Of a DNA stretch of 24,650 nucleotides, positions 1 through 8,802 are shown in pieces. Source of the DNA: Klebsormidium nitens (Eukaryota; Streptophyta; Klebsormidiophyceae; Klebsormidiales; Klebsormidiaceae). The notes under the pieces were generated by a model. It ran no database searches. It worked only from the letters and a program-made list of their open reading frames with translations, and was not told the origin of the DNA. The DNA is taken from NCBI GenBank assembly GCA_000708835.1, contig DF237737.1, forward strand, positions 9,446 through 34,095, given 5' to 3'. The position numbers were made by a program, and so were the translations under genes. Every line of letters starts with the position of its first letter. The stretch's first letter is position 1.

Positions 1-68
1 ACTTTACACTTTCTGCAACTTTGTCCCGGGTTGAATGATCTGGATCGAGAGGGCTAATGCCACCTTGA

Positions 69-147
69 ATGAACCCCGCCATTGATCGCCGCGTTAGCGA
101 CCACGTGCTGCGCCTGCAGCGCTACTAGAATCCCGCCAACGACGGAG
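69..147 (+). pseudogene. MCM3 exon fragment with in-frame stop codon
   Basis: The frame beginning at 69 reads [19 protein letters not shown], then TAG at 126-128, then NPANDG and one base of the next codon before a GTGGGT donor at 148. The phase (one leftover base) matches the exon starting at 557, so the frame is the MCM3 one and the stop is inside it. MCM3 proteins usually have Arg or a similar residue at this site, so a CAG-to-TAG change would be the simplest origin. Just upstream the same frame has TGA at 66-68 and 36-38. A faint LSR-like match at 21-29 suggests that the conserved arginine-finger region has eroded or is mis-sequenced. Confidence 0.55.
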
Positions 148-3100
148 GTGGGTCCTCGAAATCTGCGTTTGGAAATTTCCAGGGGATAAATTCTGGTCAA
201 GGTAATTGCTTGTTGTGCATCTCATCTTTCGGCTAGCTTAAACACGACAGAACACACGTAACGTGGAGAATATGCAATCTGAGAGCGAACAAGAGAAGAT
301 AGGGAGAAAGACATGAGTCAAAAGGCAGAAGGCGACGCACGCAAGGATCACGACGGGCGCGGGGATCAACCCGTCGAGCATCCAGATCTGGAACACACCT
401 TACAGATAACCGAATCTGCTTGGCACGTGTTGAAGGCCGAACAAAATTCAGAACACGGGTTCCCTAAGAGCTTATCAAGTTTTTTCAAACCTAGTTACAC
501 GAGAGATTGCAATATGAACATACAGCGAAGTGCATTCTCTCCGTTGTTCCGTACAGAGGCGACCCCCGCGCGCGGCCCGCTGCGCCACGTGGAGGACAGC
601 GACGAGGAGGAGGAGGCCAAGGTGGACAACACGATCTTCGTCAAGTACGACCGGCTGCTGCACGGCGACAAGCGGACACGTGGCGCCACGCGGGAGCTCC
701 TGAACGTGCGCTTCCTCAAGAAGTACATCGGCTACGCCAAGGAGCGCTGGACGCCCACGCTGACGGACGAGGTGCGTCATCTCGCGCCCTTGTGACGTCG
801 GCTTTTGCGTTCTGACGTCATTCCTTACCTCTCGTGTCATTTTGTAGTTTTAGCGTTGTACATTACGTAGTCGTGGTAGTGTCGTACTTGCTCAAAGTGT
901 TTCAGGGCTCGAAACTTTGTAACCTCGTAAAGAGGCGAGGACCGGTCCTAATCCAACCGACCATATTGCCCCGCAACAAAGCCAGTTTGGTCGCCGAAAG
1001 GAGTTTCCAAGATCGAATTTGAGCCGTCCGGCTTTTTGCTCAGAATGTAGGTGCACGTGTGTACCTTGAAATCTGACGCCCTCTTTAAGCCGGTCTCTGA
1101 CGTCAACTGTTGGGACTTTGCCGGTGTGTCGGGCTGTCTTTTCCTCTGGCGTCTTTCACGTCTCTAGGGCGCTTTCCGCTTCGTCTCGCCACATCCGTTG
1201 TGCATTCGGGCCTTCTTTCACCCGTTGCTGGTAGAGTCTCTGACCGCAGAGTTTGTTCCTTTGCAACTTCCCTGAGCAACCATCCTTTCACGTCATAAAA
1301 AGGTGGAAAACTCCGCTCCGCAGCTCTTTGGTTTTGAATACATAAGAAGAAGATGCGTAATTTGGCAACTAGACTATCTATTTGGCAACTAGACTATCTA
1401 TTGAAGTACAATACAGAGAAGAGAGCACCGTATGATGCCAATCCCAGCAGCACGGAAGTCTGGCTGGAGGGGGCGTGATCCCTACTGCAGAGCAGAGCGT
1501 CTTCCGGCGAAAGAGCAAGCCTTCGGAGAGACTCAAAGCTTATGAGGAATTTGATATCTTGCAGGCGGCGCAGAAGATCTCCGAGAAGTATTCCGACATG
1601 CGGCAGAACGCAGCGGACCCAGCAAGCGGGGTGAGTGACAAAACCCCTCTGTGGGCCGCTTGAAGAATCTTGAGGCGTGCGTTTTGCACACAAAATTCCT
1701 CGATGGCGAAGCTCGAGAGGACGGTTTCTGAGGCAGTCTGTCGCCGAGACACCTAGCATCGTTTTTAGGTAGACCAACCTTACTTCCGTCCACTTCGCAG
1801 CAGCATTTTATTCCTGACAGTCATGACACGTATCGTATGCAAAGCTTGCGTCCTCTAACGGCTGCTCGCTTCTTATCGTATCTGACGGCGACCTTGAAGG
1901 ACCATTCTAAGTCAGGACCCCTCTGAATGTCCCTTCAAATGTGTCCAGGATGATCCTTTGTCAGGACAGTCATAAAAGGGTTTTTTTGACGTTGAGATCA
2001 AAGGACCTTTTCGAGAAGTTTGTGGCACATTCATCTCGTTCGTGATCCGTGAGTCCTCGGATGTCGAATCCCCAGACCTCTGATTCCTAAATCTCGAAAC
2101 CCTAAATCTCTAAACCTGTGAACCTGTAAACCTGTAAACCTCTAAACCCTAACCCCCTAGATCTCTGAACCGCTAACCCTCTAAACCTTCCCACAGACCG
2201 CGGCGCGCCAGACGCTGCCCATCACCGCGCGCACGCTCGAGACGATGATCCGGCTGTCCACCGCGCACGCCAAGCTGAAGCAGCAGAACACCGTGACGTC
2301 AGCGGACGTGGACGCGGCTCTGGAGGTGCTCGAGTTCGCGATCCACCACAAGGAGCAGGAGAAGAAGGACGACGGTGCGGAGAAGAAGAAGAAACGCGCG
2401 TCGGAGGGCGGGGCGGGCGGGAACGAGGGGGGCGACTCCCCTGGGGGAAATGGGCGGTGAGTGGGATGATTTGGTCGCCCGGAAAACATGGGCGAAGATG
2501 TGCTCCTTTGTTGGCTTGGCGGAAATGGGCTGTGAGTGAAATGGTCCGTGCAACCGGGGATTCTGGGCGGTGAGTTGGATGATCGGTCGGCCGGAGACTT
2601 CGGGCTTTGAGTGGGACGATTTCTCAGTCCGGAAAATGGGCGGTGAGTGGCATGGTTTGTCAGGTACGATGTGCGATTGCGGAACGGGAGTCGTTTTTTA
2701 AGGAGTGGGCTATGAATACGAGGAAGCGCTATTCCTAGACGGTCGAAGGAGTCTGGGGAGGGTAGGTTTTTGAGAACATTACGTCGGGACTGATTTCGAT
2801 TTTTGAAGACGTGGTATAGGACCAGAGGTTGGATAAGACCAGAAGAAAGGGGGCAGCAGGCGGGAAAGGAGGGTGTTTCTCTTCATGTCCTTGACTTGAC
2901 AGAGCCAACTCGTAACGAGCCTGAAGCGGAAGGTTCATTGCAGCAGTCGTACACAAGATCGTTTGCAAACGGCCATCTGTTGCTTTTTCTTCGTGCCAGG
3001 CGCAAGACTCGCCGCACGGGCACCGCGGACTCCCCGCAGGGGGCTCCCGCGGCAGCGGAAGCGACCCCCCTGAACGCGCCGATCCCGCCGAGGCGCTCCC

Positions 3101-5504
3101 CCTCCTTGGCGCAGACAGAGACGCCAGCCGTACCGTCAGCGGAGCAAGAAGGAGTGGACGGACACGTGGAGGAAGGAGAAGAGGAGGACGAGGGGCTCCG
3201 CGCAAAGTGAGTGGCGTGCCAAGAAAGACATCGGGATTTGAATTAGTGGCAGGGGTTGCTTTTTCCCTTTCCGTGCGGGAGACTGAGACCAGACCATTCT
3301 GCTTTGGGTATTTTCGACCTGCCTTCGGCTATCTTGGAAGGTATGCGGAAAGTGATCCGAGATATCTTTCTTTGTTACCGTCCTTGAGCGAGCTCGTTGT
3401 TGCAATATTGCGCTGCAAGGCTTCAAGACCAGACAATGATTCGGACGTCCTTTTTTCGCGTTTGACGTCCAACTTCTACACACTGACGTCACCAAAACTT
3501 TCCGCTCCAATGCTCTGGCGTCCGCTTTCGACGCTCCCCAATTCGTACACTGCCTTCGTCTTCCGTGCCGACGCTTTCCACTCGACGCCCTTTCCTTCCG
3601 CTGACGTCCTTTCCCTCCGCTGACGTCCAATTCTCTTGATGCTGATGTCACCTTTGTGTACCGCAGCGTCGCCCCCCGCTCCCCGGGCGCTGTTCTCGAG
3701 GAGGCGGAGCCGGCCGCGGCCCCGGCGCAGGAGGGCGCTGACGTGGTGGACCTGGAGATGGACAGCGCAGAGTGAGCACGCCCACCGCTGACATCACACT
3801 CGTCATTGACGTTACAGTCGTCCGCAATATGAAAGCCGAACGTGACAGTCCCACTCAATCCTGGAGGTTCATGGAGGGCCGTTTTTCGTGGACTCTGGCC
3901 CTCCGTAAACCATCTTTCCGCTGTTTGGGCTCTGCCCCTCAACTTCTCGTTGTTCTTGGTTCCTTCCTTATTGACAAAGTGCCGCCGATGCGGCGCTGGC
4001 ACAGGCAGTTTTTAGCACCTACTGCAATATTTTCTCCCCTTATTGTTTGCTTCTTTTCCGTCACTCGCTCCTGTGATGTCAGAATCTTTATCGCTCTCTG
4101 GAATCCTGGCGTTGGAGTGGCCGTCATGAGAACTTACTACCCAAACTTTCTTTTCAATTGTTTTCAAGCCCTTCCCGCTCTCGCTTCCCATGTCGGCGGC
4201 GCTGAAGCAGGTACCAACATGAACATCTATCACGAGAACCCCCTCGATTCGTTTCCGCTCGCCGTCAGTTTTTTCGGATCACTTATCTTTATCTTAGCTT
4301 ATTATTCTGCTGTCCTTTCCTTGTATCTCCGCCCAAGAGGTAGATTTGAAATTCTCCCCGCTTTCGTTCTCCAGGGTTGCGGCGCTGGAGCAGGGCATCA
4401 TGAAGATGTTGCTACGATAACCATCCCAGCTCGCTCCTGTGGGAAAGCCTATTTCCTGTTTGCATTCTGCAAACTCCAAATCCTCCCCGCTCTTGTTCTC
4501 AGGGTTGCGGTGCTGGAGCAGGGCATCATGAAGATCTACTACGACAACCACTTCAGCTCGCTCCCGTGGGAACTTTTACTTGCTGTTTGCATTCTTTCCG
4601 GCAAACTCCAAATCCTCCCCGCTCTCGTTCCTCAGGGTGGCAGCGCTGGAGCAGGGCATCATGAAGATCTACAACGACAACCACCTCAGCTCGCTCCCGG
4701 GGGAAGTCTTATTTGCTGTTTGCATTCTTCCCCGCAACTTCCAAATCCTCCCCGCTCTCGTTCCCCAGGGTTGCGGTGCTGGAGCAGGGCATCATGAAGA
4801 TTTACTATGACAACCACTTCAGCTCGCTCCCGTGGGAGGACCTCCTGCAGCGCGTCAACGAGCCGCGCAGCGACCACGTCTCCATGCAGCAGCTGCGCAC
4901 CGTCTGCCTGGTGAGCACACACGCAGGCGATTTCCGTTTCAGCTTCCTCCCTCAGATCCCGTAACCCTACTTTCTAACCCTGAACTCCACCCCGAAGCCT
5001 GAACTTTGATGATCATCTCCATATTTCAAGTTCCACCTTCCGATTCAAGGCCTTTACGATGCGGCGATTGCGGATCGCCTGCCCGATGATGACAGCGGAA
5101 ACGTTGAACTACGGACGATAAGGTTTGGGGTCCAAGTCTGACAACCCTAGATTTTCGCACATCTGGAAACTGCACATCCCTTGACCTTGACACCGTAGCT
5201 TCCATAGATTCGCATCAGCAGACCGTCTGCCCAAAAGGCTACCATTTCCCGAGGGTTCCAGCTCGTGGGCACCGTAAAACCCTGAAGTTGAGAGACTGCG
5301 GCCTACAGCTCTGTCGCTGTTCTCAAACCCCACTGATCTTACGAAACGAGCCTGGCATCAGAATCCCAGCACCCTGCATTATTGCAGATTGGCTGCAATA
5401 ATGCTTAGCGCCCAAAGTGATCTCCAACTTTCACTTTTGTTACACTTCTATCTCAGGTGAACACGGGCGTAACAAGCAGAGTAATTAATGGCAGGATATA
5501 TTGA
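69..5504 (+). CDS. MCM3: MCM3 DNA replication licensing helicase subunit, C-terminal part (eight exons)
   Basis: MCM3 is one subunit of the MCM2-7 hexamer, the replicative helicase motor of the nucleus. The exons I can join are 69-147, 557-771, 1565-1630, 2197-2456, 3000-3206, 3667-3771, 4769-4910 and 5457-5504. Every junction has GT/AG and matching phase, and the total is 1122 nt (374 codons including stop). Recognisable stretches in order: [13 protein letters not shown] just after the AAA+ core; [10 protein letters not shown] and [42 protein letters not shown] with the following helix (the MCM lid); an acidic/basic linker ([14 protein letters not shown]); and a C-terminal winged-helix-like segment starting [15 protein letters not shown] and ending SRVINGRIY. 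The AAA+ Walker motifs would lie upstream of the window. Codon 126-128 is an in-frame TAG and the sequence before 69 is not open, so this copy may be defective or the window edge may hold sequence errors. The family call is firm; function of this copy is uncertain. Confidence 0.85.
557..771 (+). CDS. MCM3: MCM3 exon (second in window)
   Basis: The exon follows the acceptor GTACAG at 551-556 and ends before donor GTGCGT at 772. It encodes an acidic run ([10 protein letters not shown]) and then [13 protein letters not shown] and [20 protein letters not shown], which is the part of MCM3 linking the AAA+ core to the C-terminal lid helices. The frame stays open upstream through intron sequence to 313, but those residues do not resemble MCM3, so I start the exon at the acceptor. 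Confidence 0.8.
1361..1400 (+). repeat. Perfect 20-bp tandem duplication in MCM3 intron
   Basis: Two identical 20-base copies of TTTGGCAACTAGACTATCTA lie head to tail at 1361-1380 and 1381-1400. They sit inside the 793-bp intron before the small exon at 1565 and overlap no splice site. Confidence 0.9.
1565..1630 (+). CDS. MCM3: MCM3 exon of 22 codons
   Basis: This 66-nt exon lies between a GCAG acceptor (1561-1564) and a GTGAGT donor (1631). It encodes [20 protein letters not shown] and two more residues. It joins the flanking exons in phase 0 on both sides and matches the conserved lid helix (A..I...Y..LR) that follows the lysine/tyrosine-rich helix in MCM3 proteins. Confidence 0.8.
2089..2188 (+). 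repeat. Degenerate telomere-like (CCCTAAA-type) repeat tract next to a 3' splice site
   Basis: The tract alternates CCTAAA, CTCTAAACC, CTGTAAACC and TAAACCCTAACCCC, all variants of the plant-type telomere heptamer CCCTAAA, for about 100 bp. It ends eight bases before the exon at 2197 and makes up most of that intron's pyrimidine/adenine-rich 3' end. It may be an interstitial telomeric remnant or simply a splice-acceptor-rich sequence that expanded. Confidence 0.6.
2197..2456 (+). CDS. MCM3: MCM3 exon carrying the conserved lid helices
   Basis: The acceptor is CCCACAG and the donor GTGAGT at 2457. The exon encodes [19 protein letters not shown], the most conserved C-terminal MCM signature, then a helix ([19 protein letters not shown]) and a Lys/Gly-rich tail. 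It ends two bases into a codon (CG), completed by G at 3000. Reading on past the donor meets TGA at once (2458-2460), so downstream donor copies cannot extend the protein. Confidence 0.85.
2446..2670 (+). repeat. Tandem array of about six 37-bp units, each copying the 5' splice donor region
   Basis: The core AAATGGGCGGTGAGT at the exon end (2448) recurs in degraded form near 2484, then at 2523, 2561, 2598 and 2634. Spacing is 36-39 bp throughout. The donor string GTGAGT survives in four copies (2457, 2532, 2570, 2643); the others read AAGATG and TTGAGT. Unit ends share a (C)CCGG-like stretch (GCCCGG, ACCGGG, GCCGGA, TCCGG). The array spans the last bases of the exon and the first 200 bases of the intron. 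Confidence 0.75.
3000..3206 (+). CDS. MCM3: MCM3 exon, charged linker
   Basis: The exon begins after CCAG (2996-2999) and ends before GTGAGT at 3207, two bases into a codon. It encodes a basic start (RKTRRTG), a Pro/Ala-rich middle and an acidic end (EEGEEEDEG). This fits the variable nuclear-localisation and linker part between the MCM lid and the C-terminal winged helix. Sequence conservation is low, so the call rests on phase, splice sites and composition. Confidence 0.7.
3440..3660 (+). repeat. Cluster of TGACGTC-type motifs in MCM3 intron
   Basis: TGACGTCC, TGACGTCA, GGCGTCC, GACGCT and similar strings recur about every 15-40 bp, with a repeated pair TTCCCTCCGCTGACGTCC near 3596-3628. 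Related strings also occur in the intron at 780-1300. TGACGTCA is the palindromic core bound by bZIP proteins, but a role here is not shown; it may just be a degenerate short repeat. Confidence 0.5.
3667..3771 (+). CDS. MCM3: MCM3 exon, acidic linker
   Basis: The exon starts after CCGCAG and ends before GTGAGC at 3772. It encodes [19 protein letters not shown] and then an acidic segment ending [10 protein letters not shown]. Phase is 2 in and 2 out, matching the 3000-3206 exon before it and the GGTTGCGG exon start at 4769 after it. Low conservation makes the exact boundaries less certain than for the lid exons. Confidence 0.7.
4150..4845 (+). repeat. Tandem array copying a 3' splice site plus the start of the MCM3 exon (four good copies, one decayed)
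   Basis: Each unit holds a pyrimidine tract (CTCCCCGCTCTCGTTC), an AG acceptor and the first ~75 nt of the exon (GTTGCGGTGCTGGAGCAGGG onwards). Exon-like starts are at 4375, 4503, 4636 and 4769, so spacings are 128, 133 and 133 bp. A strongly diverged copy sits near 4192 and has lost the AG. Only the last copy runs on into DLLQRVNEP and the rest of MCM3. Offsets from the last copy are 394, 266 and 133 nt, none divisible by three, so use of an upstream acceptor would change frame. Copy three has Trp-to-Gly and copy one is frameshifted within the exon-like part. Confidence 0.85.
4769..4910 (+). CDS. MCM3: MCM3 exon, winged-helix start
   Basis: This is the last and only intact copy of the repeated exon. 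It encodes [32 protein letters not shown] and [12 protein letters not shown] before donor GTGAGC at 4911. In MCM3 this region forms a small C-terminal winged-helix-like fold; the hydrophobic spacing fits its first three helices. Confidence 0.75.
5457..5504 (+). CDS. MCM3: MCM3 terminal mini-exon
   Basis: A good acceptor (TTACACTTCTATCTCAG) precedes 16 codons, [15 protein letters not shown] and TGA. The phase (0) matches the CTG end of the previous exon. The pattern of Asn/Ser-Arg-Val-x-x-Gly-x-Ile-Tyr resembles the final wing of MCM3 proteins, which typically end in a short beta strand after a Gly. I prefer it to an alternative exon at about 5031 that fits the family poorly. Confidence 0.6.
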   Translation: MNTGVTSRVINGRIY

Positions 5505-7369
5505 ATCGATACGTCGCTGTCCTGAATCCAACGTTGCGCGTGCGTAGCCACGAGTTGCGGAGCAACTCGTCAATTCTACCGATCAAGCAGGCACCGCGTG
5601 TCGAGATTGCATTCTGCTGATGTTCTTCGCAAGCAGACTGCCATGAAGAGATATCCTAAGAGAGAGTTCTCATTGGGACTTTGTAAGCAGTCGTTCTGTT
5701 ACGTCGACGCTGTTAAAATAAACTCCTACGTACACTGTCGAGAAGCGTTGTTGTGAGCCCGCTGATTCCTCAGTATATTCTGTCCAGAGTTTGTTTGCAG
5801 AGCGCCTCGTGACTCCTGCTAACCCTGGGCTTTGCAATTTTCAACAGGGCCTTCAAGAGAAGAACGTGGGTATGGTTACCCACGAAGTCTTCTTCAAGTT
5901 GTAGAAAGCACCGGCCGATGTGCCACACCATAGCGCAAACGTTGTAGAAGTGTTGTTGTTGTTGACGACCCTTTTCGGCCTGGAGGCGGCCTGTACTCGT
6001 CAGGATCTTAAGCCACACGTAAGCAGCAAAGAGTAACCAACGTTCGTTTAAAATCCTAGAACGCTCAAAGCATACACTGAAGTTGCTTCAATGCTAACGT
6101 GGCATGCTACTAAACCGCGACATGCTGGTCAGTTTAGCTGTAACAACCACGGGCCAGGCGCAACATGTAGCCTATCCTTGCCTTGGTCGGATCGTGAACG
6201 TGTCCACCGCACCGGGCATCTTTCGTTATAGTTCAGTGCCTGAACAGAATGTGCCTCTATTACGGCGCAACCCAAGTTGAACGTTGTGCATTGCTTTCAA
6301 CGTCCGAAATGCGTATGGTCAAATTGACTTCGTAACTGCGACTTGCGACAAGGTCATTTTAGTCACCTCATGGCAAAAGCTGGCTCAAATTCGTGTTGTC
6401 CTTGCTGCACCGATTCTCTGCTTGCATGCTGATAATTGGTGCAAACGATGGATCGTACATGATGCTAGCTCACGTCGAAACGAGCTTGCCGCCCCGGCTA
6501 GCTTGGGTGTTTAGTACACGCATTTCCTTCAAGTAGGGAACCTGAATTGCAGTATACTTAATTTGGTCCACTATAGCTCATTCTATACCGTTTAATTCTG
6601 TCTGATCCCATGTATGTTCGCCTGGCACGGGCATTGCAACATGCATCCGCCACGCGACTCGATTTGACTCGTCCAACGATACTCTAAATTATGATTTTAT
6701 AAGACCTCACTGCCAGCGTACTGAGTATCGATCCTTCATAGACTCCCGGCCTATATTGAAATATATAGGTGTCTCATGCATGCATACAATGATATTACTT
6801 GGAACATCAAAGTGAGTGTAGGCATGAGTCGTCACTCGTATGCTCAGGCTTGCGACAGGCATGCGACCACGTTAATGGTACCCAGATTGAAACGTGGCAA
6901 GCTGCATCTCCAGGCAAGCTCCAGGCTTAGCACACATTGTCCACGAGCATGCTAGTGGGATAGGTATCTTGTCAAAAGTAGCTTTTGTTCAATTGCTCAT
7001 GGCCGCCAACAAACTTGTAAGGTAGGACACACTTTGGTCGCATGTGCGGCATGGGCTCGATGCGACTCCTCGAGACATCTCTAGGTTCACGATAGTAGTT
7101 GTGTCTAGTAAATTCTTCACTGGCAACAATCTTATAGGAAGACCAAAACTGGACATTAGCAAAAATAGTAGCCAGATTACTCGTGCACCATAGAAAGCTG
7201 GGACGTAGGAAGCCAGGAATTGAAAGTGGTGCACGAGGAACAAAAGGAACGAGAAGCAAAACATACAAACCGCAAAAGGATTCGGAGTAAAAGGCTCATG
7301 GGCCTGGTTTCATCTGACACGAGATCAGTTGAACAGGGTGCAGGAACACCCTTTCAGGGCCAGGTGAAG
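5505..7369. other. Intergenic region without recognised genes
   Basis: The sequence is AT-richer than the exons. Its ORFs are short (largest about 80 codons) and show no family motifs. It includes CATGCATG-type palindromes (near 6776) and an 11-bp inverted repeat at 7180-7190 and 7227-7237. I see no RNA gene in it. Confidence 0.6.
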
Positions 7370-7380
7370 TCATCGCCAAG

Positions 7381-7437
7381 ATTTGAACCGAGGCGCTTCG
7401 CACGGTTGCAGTGTGTGCTACCAATGTGCTGTCGCGC
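7381..7437 (-). mobile_element. Possible tRNA-derived SINE head (RNA polymerase III boxes)
   Basis: On the minus strand GCACATTGGTAGCAC (7429-7415) resembles the tRNA A box with its D-arm, and GGTTCAAAT (7389-7381) matches the B box. They are about 40 nt apart, as in tRNA genes. The T-arm pairs at four of five positions and a poor anticodon stem can be drawn, but the acceptor stem does not pair and the anticodon loop lacks U33. It is therefore not a working tRNA gene. A tRNA-derived SINE running toward lower coordinates would explain this; I cannot see a second copy in the window. Confidence 0.35.
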
Positions 7438-8319
7438 CCGATTGGTGTGGTGTTGACAATGTAAATATATATTTCCTTGATGCGAGCGAGATATTTTATT
7501 TTGCCACATCCAACGGCGCAGGATCCATGTTAGGTATCACTCATCGAAGGCCAAAACGTCGGCTTTTATATAAGCGCTCAAAATCTCAGATGCTGGTCAC
7601 CCGTTCACCAAGCTCTCCTGCCGCTTTTATGCATCTTGGGCGGCTTGAAAATAGTGGTTTCTTGGCGAAATAGCTAGCCGTCCGGAAGGATATCCAGGAA
7701 ACTCATCGCATACTGCAAGATTTGAAAGGAAGGAATATCCCATCCACGTCTGACCATCTGGTGACCGCATTCACATCAACAGGATCTGGCCTCGTAGAGC
7801 AGATTCAGTCCGACACACAAGCTTCGAACAGACGTTACATGTTCTGTGTTCGGCTAGCGCGTCGATCGTATCCAGTCGACAGCCAGGCTTTTGCAAACAG
7901 TGGGACATGCTTTCCCGCTTCACAAGCTGGAGAAGCAATTTTAGGGTTCGGGCGTGCACTTCATCAGGAGGAAGAAGCAACTCGCGAGTGGTCGCATCTT
8001 TGTTTTCCCAGCTCATGCAGCTCCTTTTGTTCTCTGCATGCTGGGACCCTTTGCAGGAGGAGGAAGCCCGCCCTCCCAATTTGCTGCAAACAGCTGCAAG
8101 GTGGGTTTTATGCACCCTGCGCGATGCGGTGGCAGATCTGACGCTTTGCGGTTTCACACTTTCAACTTTTAGAGAATCTTGTGTTTTTACAGCAGCTCCC
8201 TCAGAGCTCCAAAGCTGTTAAGGAATGCTTGTGATGGGAAAGATGGCATTGTTATTCTCTTTACAGAAGAAGTGTGTCTTTAGGGTTGACTTCTAATTCA
8301 ATGTTGTCGGGGTTGTAAC
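7438..8319. other. Upstream region of the WRC gene, no supported gene
   Basis: Overlapping ORFs of 70-140 codons occur on both strands here, with no motif and no coding bias that separates them. TAGGGTT motifs appear near 7943 and 8282. It may include promoter or leader sequence of the gene starting at 8803. Confidence 0.4.
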
Positions 8320-8664
8320 TTGCACGCTGGTTTCAGGATCTTCATCGTTGCCATGTCTGATTTGTATTCCTTTGTCCCGGCAGGTTGGCTTTGGCACTTT
8401 GGGGGAAGCAAGTTTAAGAAGTTGGACAAGGGCCAGTCAGACTCCTCGCTGAAGTTGGTAGTGCTGGCAAGGAAGATTGGTTTGTCACAGCTTGAGACTC
8501 TCTTCGGGTCATCAATTGTCGCTGTAGAGCCTCTCTTTTTGCTGGGACTGTCGCAAGCATACATAGCTCTTCGTGAGGAGCTCTATTGTCTTCACTTCTG
8601 TGAAACAATAGCATTTGGCAGTGTCGTTCTTGGAGGGGTTTTAGGGTTGCTCAAATTCAAGTGA
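8320..8664 (+). CDS. Unrecognised small ORF upstream of the WRC gene (114 aa, or 103 aa from 8353)
   Basis: The ORF could start at 8320 or at the Met of MSDLYSFVPAGWLWHFGG (8353). Its C-terminal half is hydrophobic (VEPLFLLGLSQAYIAL, then FGSVVLGGVLGLL), which would fit one or two membrane segments. It ends 138 bases before the WRC gene start. I do not recognise it. It could be a separate small membrane protein, an upstream ORF in a long leader, or chance. Confidence 0.2.
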   Translation: MHAGFRIFIVAMSDLYSFVPAGWLWHFGGSKFKKLDKGQSDSSLKLVVLARKIGLSQLETLFGSSIVAVEPLFLLGLSQAYIALREELYCLHFCETIAFGSVVLGGVLGLLKFK

Positions 8665-8764
8665 AAGCACCTTAGTGCTGTTTTGGGACAGGATTTAAGC
8701 GCAGGGGAGCAGTTTGGAAGAAGTGAGCGGAACATTGAGTTCTCATCATGAGAGTGGCGTGGCG

Positions 8765-8773
8765 CTAGGGTTT
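8765..8773 (-). promoter_or_regulatory. Telo-box-like motif just before the WRC gene start
   Basis: CTAGGGTTT (minus strand AAACCCTAG) lies 30 bases before the ATG. The telo-box AAACCCTAA is a known promoter element of growth-linked plant genes. Related TAGGGTT strings lie at about 7943, 8282 and 8641 and, in the first intron, near 10265, 10288 and 10409. A regulatory role here is inference. Confidence 0.35.
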
Positions 8774-8802
8774 AGGAGTAACTGAAACTGCAAAGAGGCC
8801 CT

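Noticed and set aside
3136-4002. 288-codon minus-strand ORF
   Set aside because: Antisense to MCM3 exons and introns, basic low-complexity, no family match.
5031-5135. Alternative last MCM3 exon (reads [17 protein letters not shown]...)
   Set aside because: It fits the phase, but the residues match the end of MCM3 less well than the mini-exon at 5457, and its acceptor has a weaker pyrimidine tract.
7180-7237. 11-bp perfect inverted repeat around a 36-nt spacer
   Set aside because: Too short and isolated to call a MITE or terminator; no flanking duplication seen.
7381-7437. Functional tRNA gene
   Set aside because: No acceptor stem pairing, no U33, mismatches in two stems; better read as a tRNA-derived relic.
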